This document shows, in pieces, positions 1 to 7,790 of a DNA stretch of 64,000 nucleotides (within the stretch, counting starts at the first letter, position 1; each line of letters begins with the position of its first letter). Both the position numbers and the translations under genes were made by a program. The notes under the pieces were generated by a model. It made no database searches. It was not told the DNA's origin and was given only the letters and a program-made list of their open reading frames with translations. The DNA lies in assembly GCA_023228945.1 (NCBI GenBank), contig JALOAI010000012.1, positions 96,066-160,065 on the forward strand. The letters are read 5' to 3'. The DNA is from Pigmentiphaga sp. GTDB taxonomy: Bacteria; Pseudomonadota; Gammaproteobacteria; Burkholderiales; Burkholderiaceae_B.

Positions 1-839
1 CCTATGCACGGATCATGGCCGAAGGAATGGCCGAACGTCTCGGTACGCCGCTGGTGGTCGAAGCCCGTCCGGGCGCGGGAAGTTCGCTGGGCACCCAGTA
101 CGTGGCCAGAAGCCAGCCAGACGGCTACACACTGATGCTGGCCACCTTGAGCTTCGTCACGAGTCCGCTGCTGTACAACAGCGCTTCCTGGGATGCGGCC
201 AATGACTTCGACGGCATTGCGGAAATCGCAACCGCTCCATCGGTGGCGGTGGTGCCCGCCGCCTTTCCCGCCAATACCCTGCAGGAGTTCGTCGACTATG
301 CAAAAAAGCATCCTGGCGAGGTCAACTACCTCATGCCGGGGCGTGGCACCTCGATGCACTTGAATTCCGAACTGCTGCGGCTGGTCGCGGACCTCGATAT
401 GGTCGCTGTGCCATATCAAGGTGTACCGCCTGGGCTTCCAGACCTGATGTCGGGACGCTTGTCCATGACGATGTCGCCCATGTCTCTCGTGGGCCCGCAC
501 ATCAAAACGGGCGCCTTGAAAGCGCTCGCGGTTGCCGCCCCTCAGCGTCTTCAGGAGATCCCGGATATTCCCACATTCGCCGAAACCGGATTCGCCGATG
601 CGGAAGTGGTGTCCTGGTACACCATCGTGGCGCCGGCCGGCACTCCTCCCGATGTTATCGACAAGCTCAACCAAGCAGCGAACGATACGTTACGGGATCC
701 AAAAGTGGTCGAGAAGCTGGTGAACATCGGCGGCATCGTTTCCGATCCTAAAACCCCTCAAGAAGTCGATGCCTTGCTGGTTTCGGAGGCCGACCGCTGG
801 CGCGAGCTGTTCCCAAAAATGAACATCCAGGCGGAATAA
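1..839 (+). CDS. Bug/TctC-family periplasmic binding protein, 5' end outside the window
   Basis: The frame is open to the window edge, and the first Met (base 15) falls inside the domain, so the signal peptide and first beta strand are missing. The visible part carries the family landmarks: RPGAGSSLGTQYVA, the PDGYTLML turn, VPYQGVPPGLPDLMSGRL and a C-terminal helix ending near WRELFPKMN. Proteins of this family bind carboxylates or similar small acids in the periplasm for tripartite tricarboxylate transporters or as orphan sensors. The substrate cannot be read from the sequence. No transporter membrane genes are visible downstream. Confidence 0.9.
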   Translation, partial: YARIMAEGMAERLGTPLVVEARPGAGSSLGTQYVARSQPDGYTLMLATLSFVTSPLLYNSASWDAANDFDGIAEIATAPSVAVVPAAFPANTLQEFVDYAKKHPGEVNYLMPGRGTSMHLNSELLRLVADLDMVAVPYQGVPPGLPDLMSGRLSMTMSPMSLVGPHIKTGALKALAVAAPQRLQEIPDIPTFAETGFADAEVVSWYTIVAPAGTPPDVIDKLNQAANDTLRDPKVVEKLVNIGGIVSDPKTPQEVDALLVSEADRWRELFPKMNIQAE

Positions 840-862
840 CACTCGCAGTCTGCCGGGTGTCT

Positions 863-886
863 TGACCACGGGCCAAAGCGCAAGCC
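863..886 (+). repeat. Dispersed 24-bp motif, copy 1
   Basis: The segment starts TGACCACGGG and ends AAGCGCAAGCC. It lies 24 bases after the stop codon of the Bug gene and is followed by a fragment shared with the hairpin repeat at 37.2 kb. Confidence 0.7.
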
Positions 887-1055
887 CCGCCCAGCTCGCG
901 GCCGGGAGGCCGGAGTTCTTCACCGGCGGCAGCACGGCCGCCGCCGCTAGCCGAGCCGATGATACGTGTGGGGGAGGGCTCGCCTTGCCATGCGCCGACA
1001 CAGCGGCCGGTCGCCTTCAGACCCTAGCCAAATCATGAATAAATATAATTAATTA

Positions 1056-1080
1056 TTGAAATATGATCATTTTACTTCAA
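1056..1080. promoter_or_regulatory. Candidate operator upstream of metE
   Basis: An inverted repeat TTGAA-N15-TTCAA encloses the palindrome ATGATCAT, 52 bases before the metE start. In enterobacteria metE is activated by the LysR-type protein MetR at TGAA-N5-TTCA sites. The spacing here is different, so assignment to MetR is only a guess. Confidence 0.35.
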
Positions 1081-1131
1081 CAATAAGACCTCCTACCATG
1101 CCCTCTTTGCAATCCGGAACAGGGCATTTTC

Positions 1132-3420
1132 ATGGTCACCACGCACAATCTCGGCTTTCCCCGCATCGGCGCCCGGCGCGAACTGAAGTTCGCACTCGAG
1201 GCCTACTGGAAAGATCAATCCACCCGTGATGAGCTCAAGGCCGTGGGTGCCCAGCTCCGGCAACGCCACTGGGCCAGCCAGGCGGCGCTCGATCTGGTGC
1301 CGGTGGGCGATTTTTCCTTCTACGATCAAGTGCTGGACTTGAGCTTCACCCTGGGCAACCTGCCGGAACGGGTGCAGGGCTTTCATGGCGATGCGCTGGA
1401 CAATTACTTCCGCGTGGCGCGCGGCCGCTCGGCCCACTCCGCCGAGGAACATGGTGCTTGCTGCGGCGGCGTGGCGGCGGGCGAGATGACCAAGTGGTTC
1501 GACACCAACTATCACTACATCGTCCCGGAGTTCACCGCGGATACCCGCTTTCAGCTCGATCCGTCGCGCTTGCTGGAACAATTGGGCGAAGCCCGCCAGC
1601 AAGGCGTCAAGGCCAAGCCTGTTATCGTCGGCCCCGTCACCTACCTGGCGATCGGCAAGGCCAAGGACGGTTCGAACCGGCTGGGGCTGCTGCCGCACCT
1701 GCTGCCGGTATACGTGGAGTTGCTCGACACGCTGGCCAGCCAGGGCGTTGAATGGGTCCAGATCGACGAGCCGCTGCTGGTGACCGAACTGGATGACGAA
1801 TGGCGCGAAGCCTTCCGCATCGCCTATGGCCAGCTCAAGGACTGCCGCGTCAAGCTGCTACTCGCCAGCTACTTCGGCGAATTGCAAGAGAACCGCGAGC
1901 TTGCCGCCTCCCTGCCGGTGGCCGGCCTGCATATCGACGCCATCAACGGCCGCGATGATGTCGCTCCCCTGGTCGATGCGCTCGAGTCGCAACAGGTCTT
2001 GTCGCTGGGCGTGATCGATGGCCGGAACATCTGGAAGACCGATCTCAATGCCCTGCTCGATTGGCTGGAGCCGATCGCGCAACGCCTGGGTGACCGCCTG
2101 TGGCTGGCGCCCTCTTGCTCCCTCTTGCATGTGCCCGTGGATCTGGCCAGCGAACAAAAGCTGGACGCCGAGGTCCGCTCATGGCTGGCCTTCGCCCTGC
2201 AGAAGCTGGAAGAGCTGGAAGTGGTGGCCACCGCCCTCAACCACGGACGTCAGGCCGTGGCCAAGCACCTCGCCGACAATCAGGCCGCATTGGATGCGCG
2301 CCGGGCCTCGACGCGCGTGCACCATCCCGCCGTGCAGGCGGCGGTAGCCCGCATCGACGCGCAACTGGGCCGGCGCCAGAGCCCCTATGCCGAGCGGGCA
2401 CGCCTCCAGGCCGAACTGCTCAAGCTGCCGGCCTACCCCACCACCACCATTGGCTCGTTCCCGCAGACCACCGAGATCCGCCAGGCACGCAGTCGCTTCA
2501 AGGCCGGAGAGATCGACGAAGCCGCTTACAGAATGGCCATGCGCGCCGAGATCCAGCGCTGCGTGCGCGAACAAGAGGAGCTGGGCCTGGACGTTCTCGT
2601 GCACGGCGAAGCCGAGCGCAACGATATGGTGGAATATTTCGGCGAGCAGCTGGAAGGCTATGTGTTCAGCCAGTTCGGCTGGGTGCAATCCTATGGTTCG
2701 CGCTGCGTCAAGCCGCCCATCCTGTTTGGCGACATCAGCCGGCGCAAGGCGATGACGGTGGAGTGGATCACCTACGCTCAGTCGCTGACGAACAAGCCCA
2801 TGAAAGGCATGCTGACCGGCCCAGTCACGATCCTGAACTGGTCGTTCGTGCGCGACGATCAGCCGCGGTCGGCGTCGTGCAAACAGCTGGCGCTGGCGAT
2901 CCGCGACGAGGTGCTGGACCTGGAGCGCGCCGGCGTGCACGTGATCCAGATCGACGAGGCGGCGCTGCGCGAGGGCCTGCCCCTGCGCCGCTCGCAATGG
3001 CGGCACTATCTCGATTGGGCCGTGGAATCCTTCCGCATCACCGCCAATGGCGTGAAGGACGACACCCAGATCCATACCCATATGTGCTATTCGGAGTTCA
3101 ACGACATCATCGACTCCATCGCCGGCATGGATGCGGACGTGATTACCATCGAAACGTCGCGCTCCGACATGGAACTGCTCGATGCCTTCGACGACTTCAA
3201 GTATCCCAACGAGATCGGACCGGGTGTTTACGACATCCACTCGCCCAACATACCGACGGAAAGCCACATCGTCGCCCTGATGCGCAAGGCGGCGGAGAGG
3301 ATTCCGGCCGAGCGGCTGTGGGTCAATCCGGATTGCGGGCTGAAGACCCGCCAATGGGCCGAAGTGCTGCCGGCGCTACGGCAGATGGTGGCGGCGGCGC
3401 GGACGTTGCGGGCGCAGTAA
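1132..3420 (+). CDS. metE: Cobalamin-independent methionine synthase MetE
   Basis: This cytoplasmic enzyme transfers the methyl group of 5-methyltetrahydropteroyl-triglutamate to homocysteine, the last step of methionine synthesis. At 762 residues it matches the family (E. coli 753). The N-terminal barrel opens with NLGFPRIGARRELKFALE. The C-terminal barrel carries the zinc ligands His650 and Cys652 (HTHMCYSEF), Glu674 (IETSRSD) and Cys735 (NPDCGLKTR). The start at 1132 gives the canonical N-terminus, although only a weak ribosome binding site precedes it. It stands alone, without an adjacent metR. The long open frames on the opposite strand and in other frames are by-products of high GC. Confidence 0.98.
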   Translation: MVTTHNLGFPRIGARRELKFALEAYWKDQSTRDELKAVGAQLRQRHWASQAALDLVPVGDFSFYDQVLDLSFTLGNLPERVQGFHGDALDNYFRVARGRSAHSAEEHGACCGGVAAGEMTKWFDTNYHYIVPEFTADTRFQLDPSRLLEQLGEARQQGVKAKPVIVGPVTYLAIGKAKDGSNRLGLLPHLLPVYVELLDTLASQGVEWVQIDEPLLVTELDDEWREAFRIAYGQLKDCRVKLLLASYFGELQENRELAASLPVAGLHIDAINGRDDVAPLVDALESQQVLSLGVIDGRNIWKTDLNALLDWLEPIAQRLGDRLWLAPSCSLLHVPVDLASEQKLDAEVRSWLAFALQKLEELEVVATALNHGRQAVAKHLADNQAALDARRASTRVHHPAVQAAVARIDAQLGRRQSPYAERARLQAELLKLPAYPTTTIGSFPQTTEIRQARSRFKAGEIDEAAYRMAMRAEIQRCVREQEELGLDVLVHGEAERNDMVEYFGEQLEGYVFSQFGWVQSYGSRCVKPPILFGDISRRKAMTVEWITYAQSLTNKPMKGMLTGPVTILNWSFVRDDQPRSASCKQLALAIRDEVLDLERAGVHVIQIDEAALREGLPLRRSQWRHYLDWAVESFRITANGVKDDTQIHTHMCYSEFNDIIDSIAGMDADVITIETSRSDMELLDAFDDFKYPNEIGPGVYDIHSPNIPTESHIVALMRKAAERIPAERLWVNPDCGLKTRQWAEVLPALRQMVAAARTLRAQ

Positions 3421-3472
3421 GCCCGCGCGCTCCCGGCGGCGAGACGTCGGACACCAACGTCTCCATGAGAGT

Positions 3473-3516
3473 TTGACACTGTCGCTTTCTCCTCCTAGAA
3501 TGGTTTGTGGGCAAAC
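3473..3516 (+). promoter_or_regulatory. Sigma70-type promoter with overlapping palindromic operator
   Basis: TTGACA (3473-3478) and TAGAAT (3496-3501) are separated by exactly 17 bases. Immediately downstream lies GTTTG-TGGG-CAAAC (3503-3516), where a repressor would block transcription. The promoter drives the Bug gene at 3547 and probably the three genes behind it. The MarR-type gene convergent with the end of this operon is the natural candidate regulator, by inference from position. Confidence 0.7.
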
Positions 3517-3546
3517 TAAATGGCCGCCCCGCAAAGGAGGAGACAT

Positions 3547-4539
3547 ATGCGTATCTCAAGAAGATCCGCCCTGGCGTCGGCCTGGGCGGGCGCTCTCATG
3601 ATCGCCTTGACCGGCCTTCCGGCCATGGCGAGCGATAACTATCCCGCCAAGCCGGTCCGGGTCGTCGTGCCGTATGCCCCGGGGGGCACGGGTGATCTCG
3701 TCTTCCGGCTGATCACCGATCCGCTCGGCGCCCGTCTGGGGCAGCCTTTCGTCATGGATTACCATGCCGGCGCCGGCGGCACGATAGGCGTCAACGCCGT
3801 CGCCCAAGCCACGCCCGACGGCTACAGCATCGGCGTGGGCAGCAGCGACGCCGTCGCGCTAGCTCCGCATTTCTATCAAAAACTGGGCTACTCGCCGCTC
3901 ACCGACCTGGCGCCGATCGCCATCGTGGCCGAGATGCCGCTGGTGCTCGTGGTACGGTCCGACTCGCCTTTTCGCACGTTGGCGGAGTTCTTGCAGGCTG
4001 CCGGCGCCAAGCCTGGCACCATCAGTTACGGCACGCCCGGACACGGGTCATCTCCCCACATCATGGGAGAGCTGCTATCCCGCAATGCGGGCGTCGAGCT
4101 GACCCATGTTCCCTACAAAGGCACCGGCCCCGCCATCCAGGATCTGCTGGGCGGGCACATCGACGCCATCGTGGTTTCCGGCTTCGACTCGGTGCCGATG
4201 GAGAAAGCGGGCCGCATCCATCCGCTGGCAGTCACCGGCGGGCAGCGCTACCCGCTGCTGGCGCAGACCCCAACCTTCCAGGAATCGGGCATCGAGGGGC
4301 TGAACGATCTGCGTGTGTGGTTCGGACTCTTTGCGCCGTCGGCGACACCCGACGCCATCATCGGCCGCCTGTCCACTGAAATCGACAGCATCATCTCGAC
4401 CCCGGAATTCATCGACCGCGCGGCCGAGCTGGGTTTCGTTCCGGTTCGCGCCACCCCGGGAGAAGTCCGGCAGCGCGTGCAGGACGACGTGCGACACTTT
4501 GCCGACATGATACGCACCACTGGCGTCAGGCCTGACTGA
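3547..4539 (+). CDS. Bug/TctC-family periplasmic binding protein
   Basis: 330 residues with a clear export signal (two Arg, a hydrophobic core, then GLPAMAS before the mature part). The mature domain begins YPAKPVRVVVPYAPGG, followed by TPDGYSIGVGSSD and THVPYKGTGPAIQDLLGG, all typical of the family. The start at 3547 is chosen over an in-frame ATG at 3520 because AAAGGAGGAG sits just upstream of it. It is the first gene of an operon with an amidohydrolase, a NifU-like protein and a fumarylacetoacetase-fold enzyme, and probably captures the compound that these process. Confidence 0.93.
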   Translation: MRISRRSALASAWAGALMIALTGLPAMASDNYPAKPVRVVVPYAPGGTGDLVFRLITDPLGARLGQPFVMDYHAGAGGTIGVNAVAQATPDGYSIGVGSSDAVALAPHFYQKLGYSPLTDLAPIAIVAEMPLVLVVRSDSPFRTLAEFLQAAGAKPGTISYGTPGHGSSPHIMGELLSRNAGVELTHVPYKGTGPAIQDLLGGHIDAIVVSGFDSVPMEKAGRIHPLAVTGGQRYPLLAQTPTFQESGIEGLNDLRVWFGLFAPSATPDAIIGRLSTEIDSIISTPEFIDRAAELGFVPVRATPGEVRQRVQDDVRHFADMIRTTGVRPD

Positions 4540-4611
4540 TCTCGCCCCGAGGCCTGAAGAGGCAAGGCAGGCCGCTCCCTTTCCGCTCCACGACGACGAG
4601 CCAGAGCCCCA

Positions 4612-5646
4612 ATGATCGATGATATCTTCATCTTCGACAATGTCATTCATCTGTCCGACATGTCGACCCCCAATCTGCGCGACGACATCCCCGATGCCAA
4701 AGCGACCCGCGATCGCATCGTGCGCCAGATCAGCGGCCTGCGCTGGCCTGGGCCGCCACCCCGGCCCGACCCCGACTTCGACTGGACCCAGCGCTGGGAA
4801 GTGGAGGACATGTACGAACTGGTGTTCAAAGGTTCTCCCACCGACATGGCGATGGCCCAGGTCGTGCCGATGTTCGACTGGTTCAAGGAATGGGAGTCAC
4901 CCATCACTTTGCAGTATGCGATGGCAAAAGCCTATCCCGAGCGTGTCATGTTCTGTGGTGGCGTGGACCCGCGTTATCGCGGGCTCGACGATGCCCTTGA
5001 ACAGATCGATTACCAGGCTCGGGAAATGGGAGCCCGATCGTTCAAGTTCTACAACGCGCACGAACGGCTCGAAGACTGCTGGCGGTGCGACGACGAGAAG
5101 CTCGCCTATCCGATGTACGAACGGGCGCTCGCCGCAGGCGTGGACGTCCTGCAGTTCCACAAGGGAAATCCATGGGGCCAGCAGAACATGGAAAAGCTCA
5201 GCCCCGTGGATCTGCAGGCGCCGGCACGAGACTTCCCCCAGATCACGTTCATCGTGCACCACCTCGCACTGCCGTACTTTGAAGAGATGGTGTCGATCGC
5301 CGCGCGCTTTCCCAATGTCTATCTATCGATGGCGGGCTACATGTCGTTCTACCGCTTCGCGCCTCGCCGCGTCCAGGAGTACACCGGAAGATTGCTGCAG
5401 GCCTGCGGCGCCGAGAAACTGCTCTGGGGCTCGGAAGCCGCCCTCGCCGGCGGCCCCACGCCTTCGCTCGAGGCCTTCATGTCGCTCGAGATTCCCGACG
5501 ATCTGCGCAACGGCTATGGCTATCCCCAGATTACGCGGGCCGACAAAAAGAAAATCCTCGGCGAAAACTTCGCGCGCTTGATGCACGTCGACATCGTCGC
5601 CAAGCAGCAAGAGCTGGCGGCCCTCGGCCGCGAAAGCCGGGCATGA
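4612..5646 (+). CDS. Amidohydrolase-2 family (TIM-barrel) hydrolase or decarboxylase
   Basis: 344 residues, no signal peptide. The protein resembles the metal-dependent amidohydrolase-2 family (ACMSD and similar hydratases or decarboxylases). IIFDN-type N-terminal strand motif FIFDNVIH replaces the usual D-x-H, the central strand holds IVHHLALPYFEEM, and the late strand reads KLLWGSEAALAGG where GSD is more common. These altered metal motifs make the exact reaction uncertain. Its TGA overlaps the ATG of the next gene (ATGA at 5643), so translation is probably coupled. The neighbouring FAH-fold gene suggests breakdown of a ring-derived or keto-acid compound. Confidence 0.8.
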   Translation: MIDDIFIFDNVIHLSDMSTPNLRDDIPDAKATRDRIVRQISGLRWPGPPPRPDPDFDWTQRWEVEDMYELVFKGSPTDMAMAQVVPMFDWFKEWESPITLQYAMAKAYPERVMFCGGVDPRYRGLDDALEQIDYQAREMGARSFKFYNAHERLEDCWRCDDEKLAYPMYERALAAGVDVLQFHKGNPWGQQNMEKLSPVDLQAPARDFPQITFIVHHLALPYFEEMVSIAARFPNVYLSMAGYMSFYRFAPRRVQEYTGRLLQACGAEKLLWGSEAALAGGPTPSLEAFMSLEIPDDLRNGYGYPQITRADKKKILGENFARLMHVDIVAKQQELAALGRESRA

Positions 5647-6176
5647 GCGCGCGGAGCCGTCTCAAGCGCGAATCCTCCCTCGGGGAGGAGGTCGCGCAGC
5701 GACTGGAGGGCAGCCCATCCGCCGCGCGGAGCCGTCTCAAGCGCGAATCCTCCCTCGGGGAGGAAGTCGCGCAGCGACTGGAGGGCAGCCCATCCGCCGC
5801 GCCGAGCCGCCTCAAGCGCGAATCCTCCCTCGGGGAGGCAGTCGCGTGGTCTGCTTCCCTCCTGCGCCGGATCGACTCGCTGAACCGGATCATCCGTTCC
5901 CATGCCGGGGGCCTGGAACTCGTGGAGCTCACTCCCGAGGGCGAGGCCGTGGTGCGCTACACCGGTATGTGCGCCGGCTGCGACTATCGGCCATCCACTA
6001 CCGCGGGCACTGTCGAGCCCGCCTTGCTCGACGTGCCTGGCGTGCGCCGCGTCACGGTGCTGGGCAGCCGGATCGATGAGGATGCCCTGGCAACACTGCG
6101 CGTCACGCTGCGCGACGCAGGCGCGCCACAACGAGCCGTCCGGCTCACGCGCAGAATGGAAGGCCTCGAACCATGA
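5643..6176 (+). CDS. NifU C-terminal-domain-like protein with repeat-derived N-terminus
   Basis: 177 residues. The first 66 or so come from three R75 repeat units that begin directly after the start codon and read as SRLKRESSLGEEVAQRLEG and close variants. The remaining 110 residues form a small domain with GMCAGCDYRPST followed by DVPGVRRVTV, matching the CxxC iron-sulphur scaffold of NifU-type domains. The third repeat is truncated and runs straight into the native sequence near VAWSASLLRRIDSLN. The gene overlaps both neighbours by four bases. Its role in a catabolic operon is unknown; it could supply a cluster to a partner enzyme. Confidence 0.75.
   Translation: MSARSRLKRESSLGEEVAQRLEGSPSAARSRLKRESSLGEEVAQRLEGSPSAAPSRLKRESSLGEAVAWSASLLRRIDSLNRIIRSHAGGLELVELTPEGEAVVRYTGMCAGCDYRPSTTAGTVEPALLDVPGVRRVTVLGSRIDEDALATLRVTLRDAGAPQRAVRLTRRMEGLEP
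5649..5850 (+). repeat. R75 repeat array A (two full units and one truncated)
   Basis: The units repeat every 75 bases (for example GGAGCCG at 5653 and 5728). Each contains two hairpins, CCTCCC-TCG-GGGAGG and GTCGC-GCA-GCGAC, and closes with GGAGGGC. The joins share the array-specific spacer AGCCCATCCGCC. The third unit ends inside its second hairpin. The array stays in frame with the NifU-like gene. Confidence 0.95.
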
Positions 6177-7189
6177 AACTCGCCAGCTATCGCCTCTTCG
6201 AGCACGACGGGAGCCGGATCGGCGCTCTTTGCCAATCCAGTGAAGGCGCAGCCCTGATCGATCTCCGTCGCGCCTATGCGTCTTTCCTGAGTCAAGGCGG
6301 GCGCGAGCCGCGCGCGGAGGTCGTCGCTCGGGCGCGCATCCCAGCCTCCTTGTTGGAACTGCTTCAGGCCGGTCCCGCAGGCCTGGAAGCCGCCCGTCAA
6401 GCGCTTCTCCATGTTCAGGCGCGCTTGGCCGACGGCATACCCGCCACTTTGCTCGCGGCACAGGGCCTCCTGCACAGGGTATCCGACGTTGAATTGTTGG
6501 CGCCAATTCCCCGGCCAGGCAAGATCGTGTCAGTGGGCGCCAACTACCAAGAACATGTCCAGGAAGGCCGCGACAGCGGCGTTCTGGGCCTCTTGCCCAG
6601 CTATCCTCCCGCCTTCCTGAAGATGCCTTCAGCGGTGGTGGGGCCCGAGACGGCCATTGTCTTTCCGTCGTACGGCGAAGAGCTCGACTACGAGGTGGAG
6701 CTCGCCATCGTTATCGGCCAATATTGCCAGGACGTCGAGCCCTCCCGCTGGCGCGAGGTGGTGGCGGGCTATACCATCATCAACGATCTCGGCCTGCGCG
6801 ACACGATCCTGCGGGAAAAGGACACCGGCATCATCGTGCTTGGCAAGAACTTCCCCGGCGCTTGTCCGATGGGCCCCTTTCTAGTCACCGCCGACGAGCT
6901 TCCCGATCCCGACGACCTGCCCCTGCGATTGAAAGTCAATGGCGAGGTGCGGCAACAGGATCGTACGTCGAGCATGGTGCACGATTGTGGCACGGTGGTC
7001 TCCTATTGGTCGCGGCTGGGCCTCGAACCCGGCGACGTGCTGACCACCGGCACTCCCGGCGGCAGCGCGGGCTTCGGGCGACGCCACCCCGATCGTCTGC
7101 TCAGGCCCGGCGATGTGATCGAGGCTGAGATCGAAGGCATCGGCTGCCTTCGCAACACCATCACGGCTGGCCGCCCCGCTACAGACTGA
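6173..7189 (+). CDS. Fumarylacetoacetate hydrolase family protein
   Basis: 338 residues, cytoplasmic. The C-terminal FAH fold is clear: KIVSVGANYQEHVQEG, then DYEVELAIVIG with the acidic metal ligands, LGKNFPGACPMGPFLV, and the closing TGTPGGSAGF loop. Family members hydrolyse C-C bonds of diketo acids or hydrate and decarboxylate related keto acids. The N-terminal 100 residues form the usual less conserved domain. The ATG overlaps the previous stop codon, so this is the last gene of the Bug-amidohydrolase-NifU-like operon. Its end overlaps the end of the convergent MarR gene by 11 bases. Confidence 0.9.
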   Translation: MKLASYRLFEHDGSRIGALCQSSEGAALIDLRRAYASFLSQGGREPRAEVVARARIPASLLELLQAGPAGLEAARQALLHVQARLADGIPATLLAAQGLLHRVSDVELLAPIPRPGKIVSVGANYQEHVQEGRDSGVLGLLPSYPPAFLKMPSAVVGPETAIVFPSYGEELDYEVELAIVIGQYCQDVEPSRWREVVAGYTIINDLGLRDTILREKDTGIIVLGKNFPGACPMGPFLVTADELPDPDDLPLRLKVNGEVRQQDRTSSMVHDCGTVVSYWSRLGLEPGDVLTTGTPGGSAGFGRRHPDRLLRPGDVIEAEIEGIGCLRNTITAGRPATD

Positions 7190-7673
7190 TCTGTACGACT
7201 TTATCGAGCAGTGCGCGCAAGGTTTGGATCTCGCCGGACGTCATGCCCGCTGTAATTCCCGCTTCCCGCTCGAGGACGTACTCGCGCAGCGCTATCAACT
7301 GACGGCGGCCCTTGGGCGTGATGCGGAGTTCATAAGCCCGTTTGTCGGCCTCGGACGGCCGACGTTCGACGAGCTCCAACGATTCCAGCCGTGCGATGAT
7401 GGGGACCAGCGTGGATTTGTCCAGGCCAATGGCCGTTGCAAGCCGGTTCTGCCCGACGCCGGGATTCTGGGACAACAGCTCCAGCACTTCAAAGCTGCCC
7501 GGCGAGAAGCTGACACCCTCGACTTTCACGACGAAGCCCTTGAACGCCATCAGTTGGGCCAGCCGCAATTGACGGCCCACCAAGGTGGGCAGGATGCCCA
7601 GTGCAAGAGGCTCATCCTGCTCCGGCGCCTCGCTTGGCGTCGACCCCACGATCTTGGCAGTGCTTCGACTCAT
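7179..7673 (-). CDS. MarR-family transcriptional regulator
   Basis: 164 residues from the ATG at 7673 (GGAAA lies upstream); longer in-frame extensions look non-coding. The winged helix is recognisable: SFEVLELLSQNPGVGQNRLA, then the recognition helix around AIGLDKSTLVPIIARLESL, and the wing RRPSEADKRAYELRIT. Such proteins are dimeric repressors released by aromatic or phenolic ligands. It is convergent with the FAH operon. The palindrome over the operon promoter at 3503-3516 is a likely target, by inference. Confidence 0.9.
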   Translation of the reverse strand: MSRSTAKIVGSTPSEAPEQDEPLALGILPTLVGRQLRLAQLMAFKGFVVKVEGVSFSPGSFEVLELLSQNPGVGQNRLATAIGLDKSTLVPIIARLESLELVERRPSEADKRAYELRITPKGRRQLIALREYVLEREAGITAGMTSGEIQTLRALLDKVVQISL

Positions 7674-7790
7674 ACCCAGGTTTCCATTCAACACAATGGC
7701 ATTCCCGGCCGGGAACGAACCACCTCGCCATTGTAGAGGGAGACCTGGCAACCGCTCACCCGGGGATGCTCCGCCCGGCGGCCTCCGGTA

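Larger units (their letters stand above)
840..1131. other. Intergenic region upstream of metE with degenerate repeat and AT-rich control segment
   Basis: Bases 863-886 hold a copy of the dispersed 24-bp motif described under the repeats. About 900-926 repeats the GGCCGGAGTTCTTCAC segment also found in the hairpin repeat at 37.2 kb. From about 1031 to 1080 the DNA becomes strongly AT-rich, in contrast to its surroundings, and probably carries the metE promoter. Confidence 0.5.

Noticed and set aside
1021..1131. A methionine-related riboswitch before metE
   Set aside because: No conserved SAM or cobalamin riboswitch boxes were recognised; only an AT-rich stretch and an inverted repeat.
2179..3354. 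391-codon open frame antisense to metE, and 458-codon frame at 2100-3476
   Set aside because: High GC keeps non-coding frames open; metE has full conserved motifs and these frames resemble no known family.
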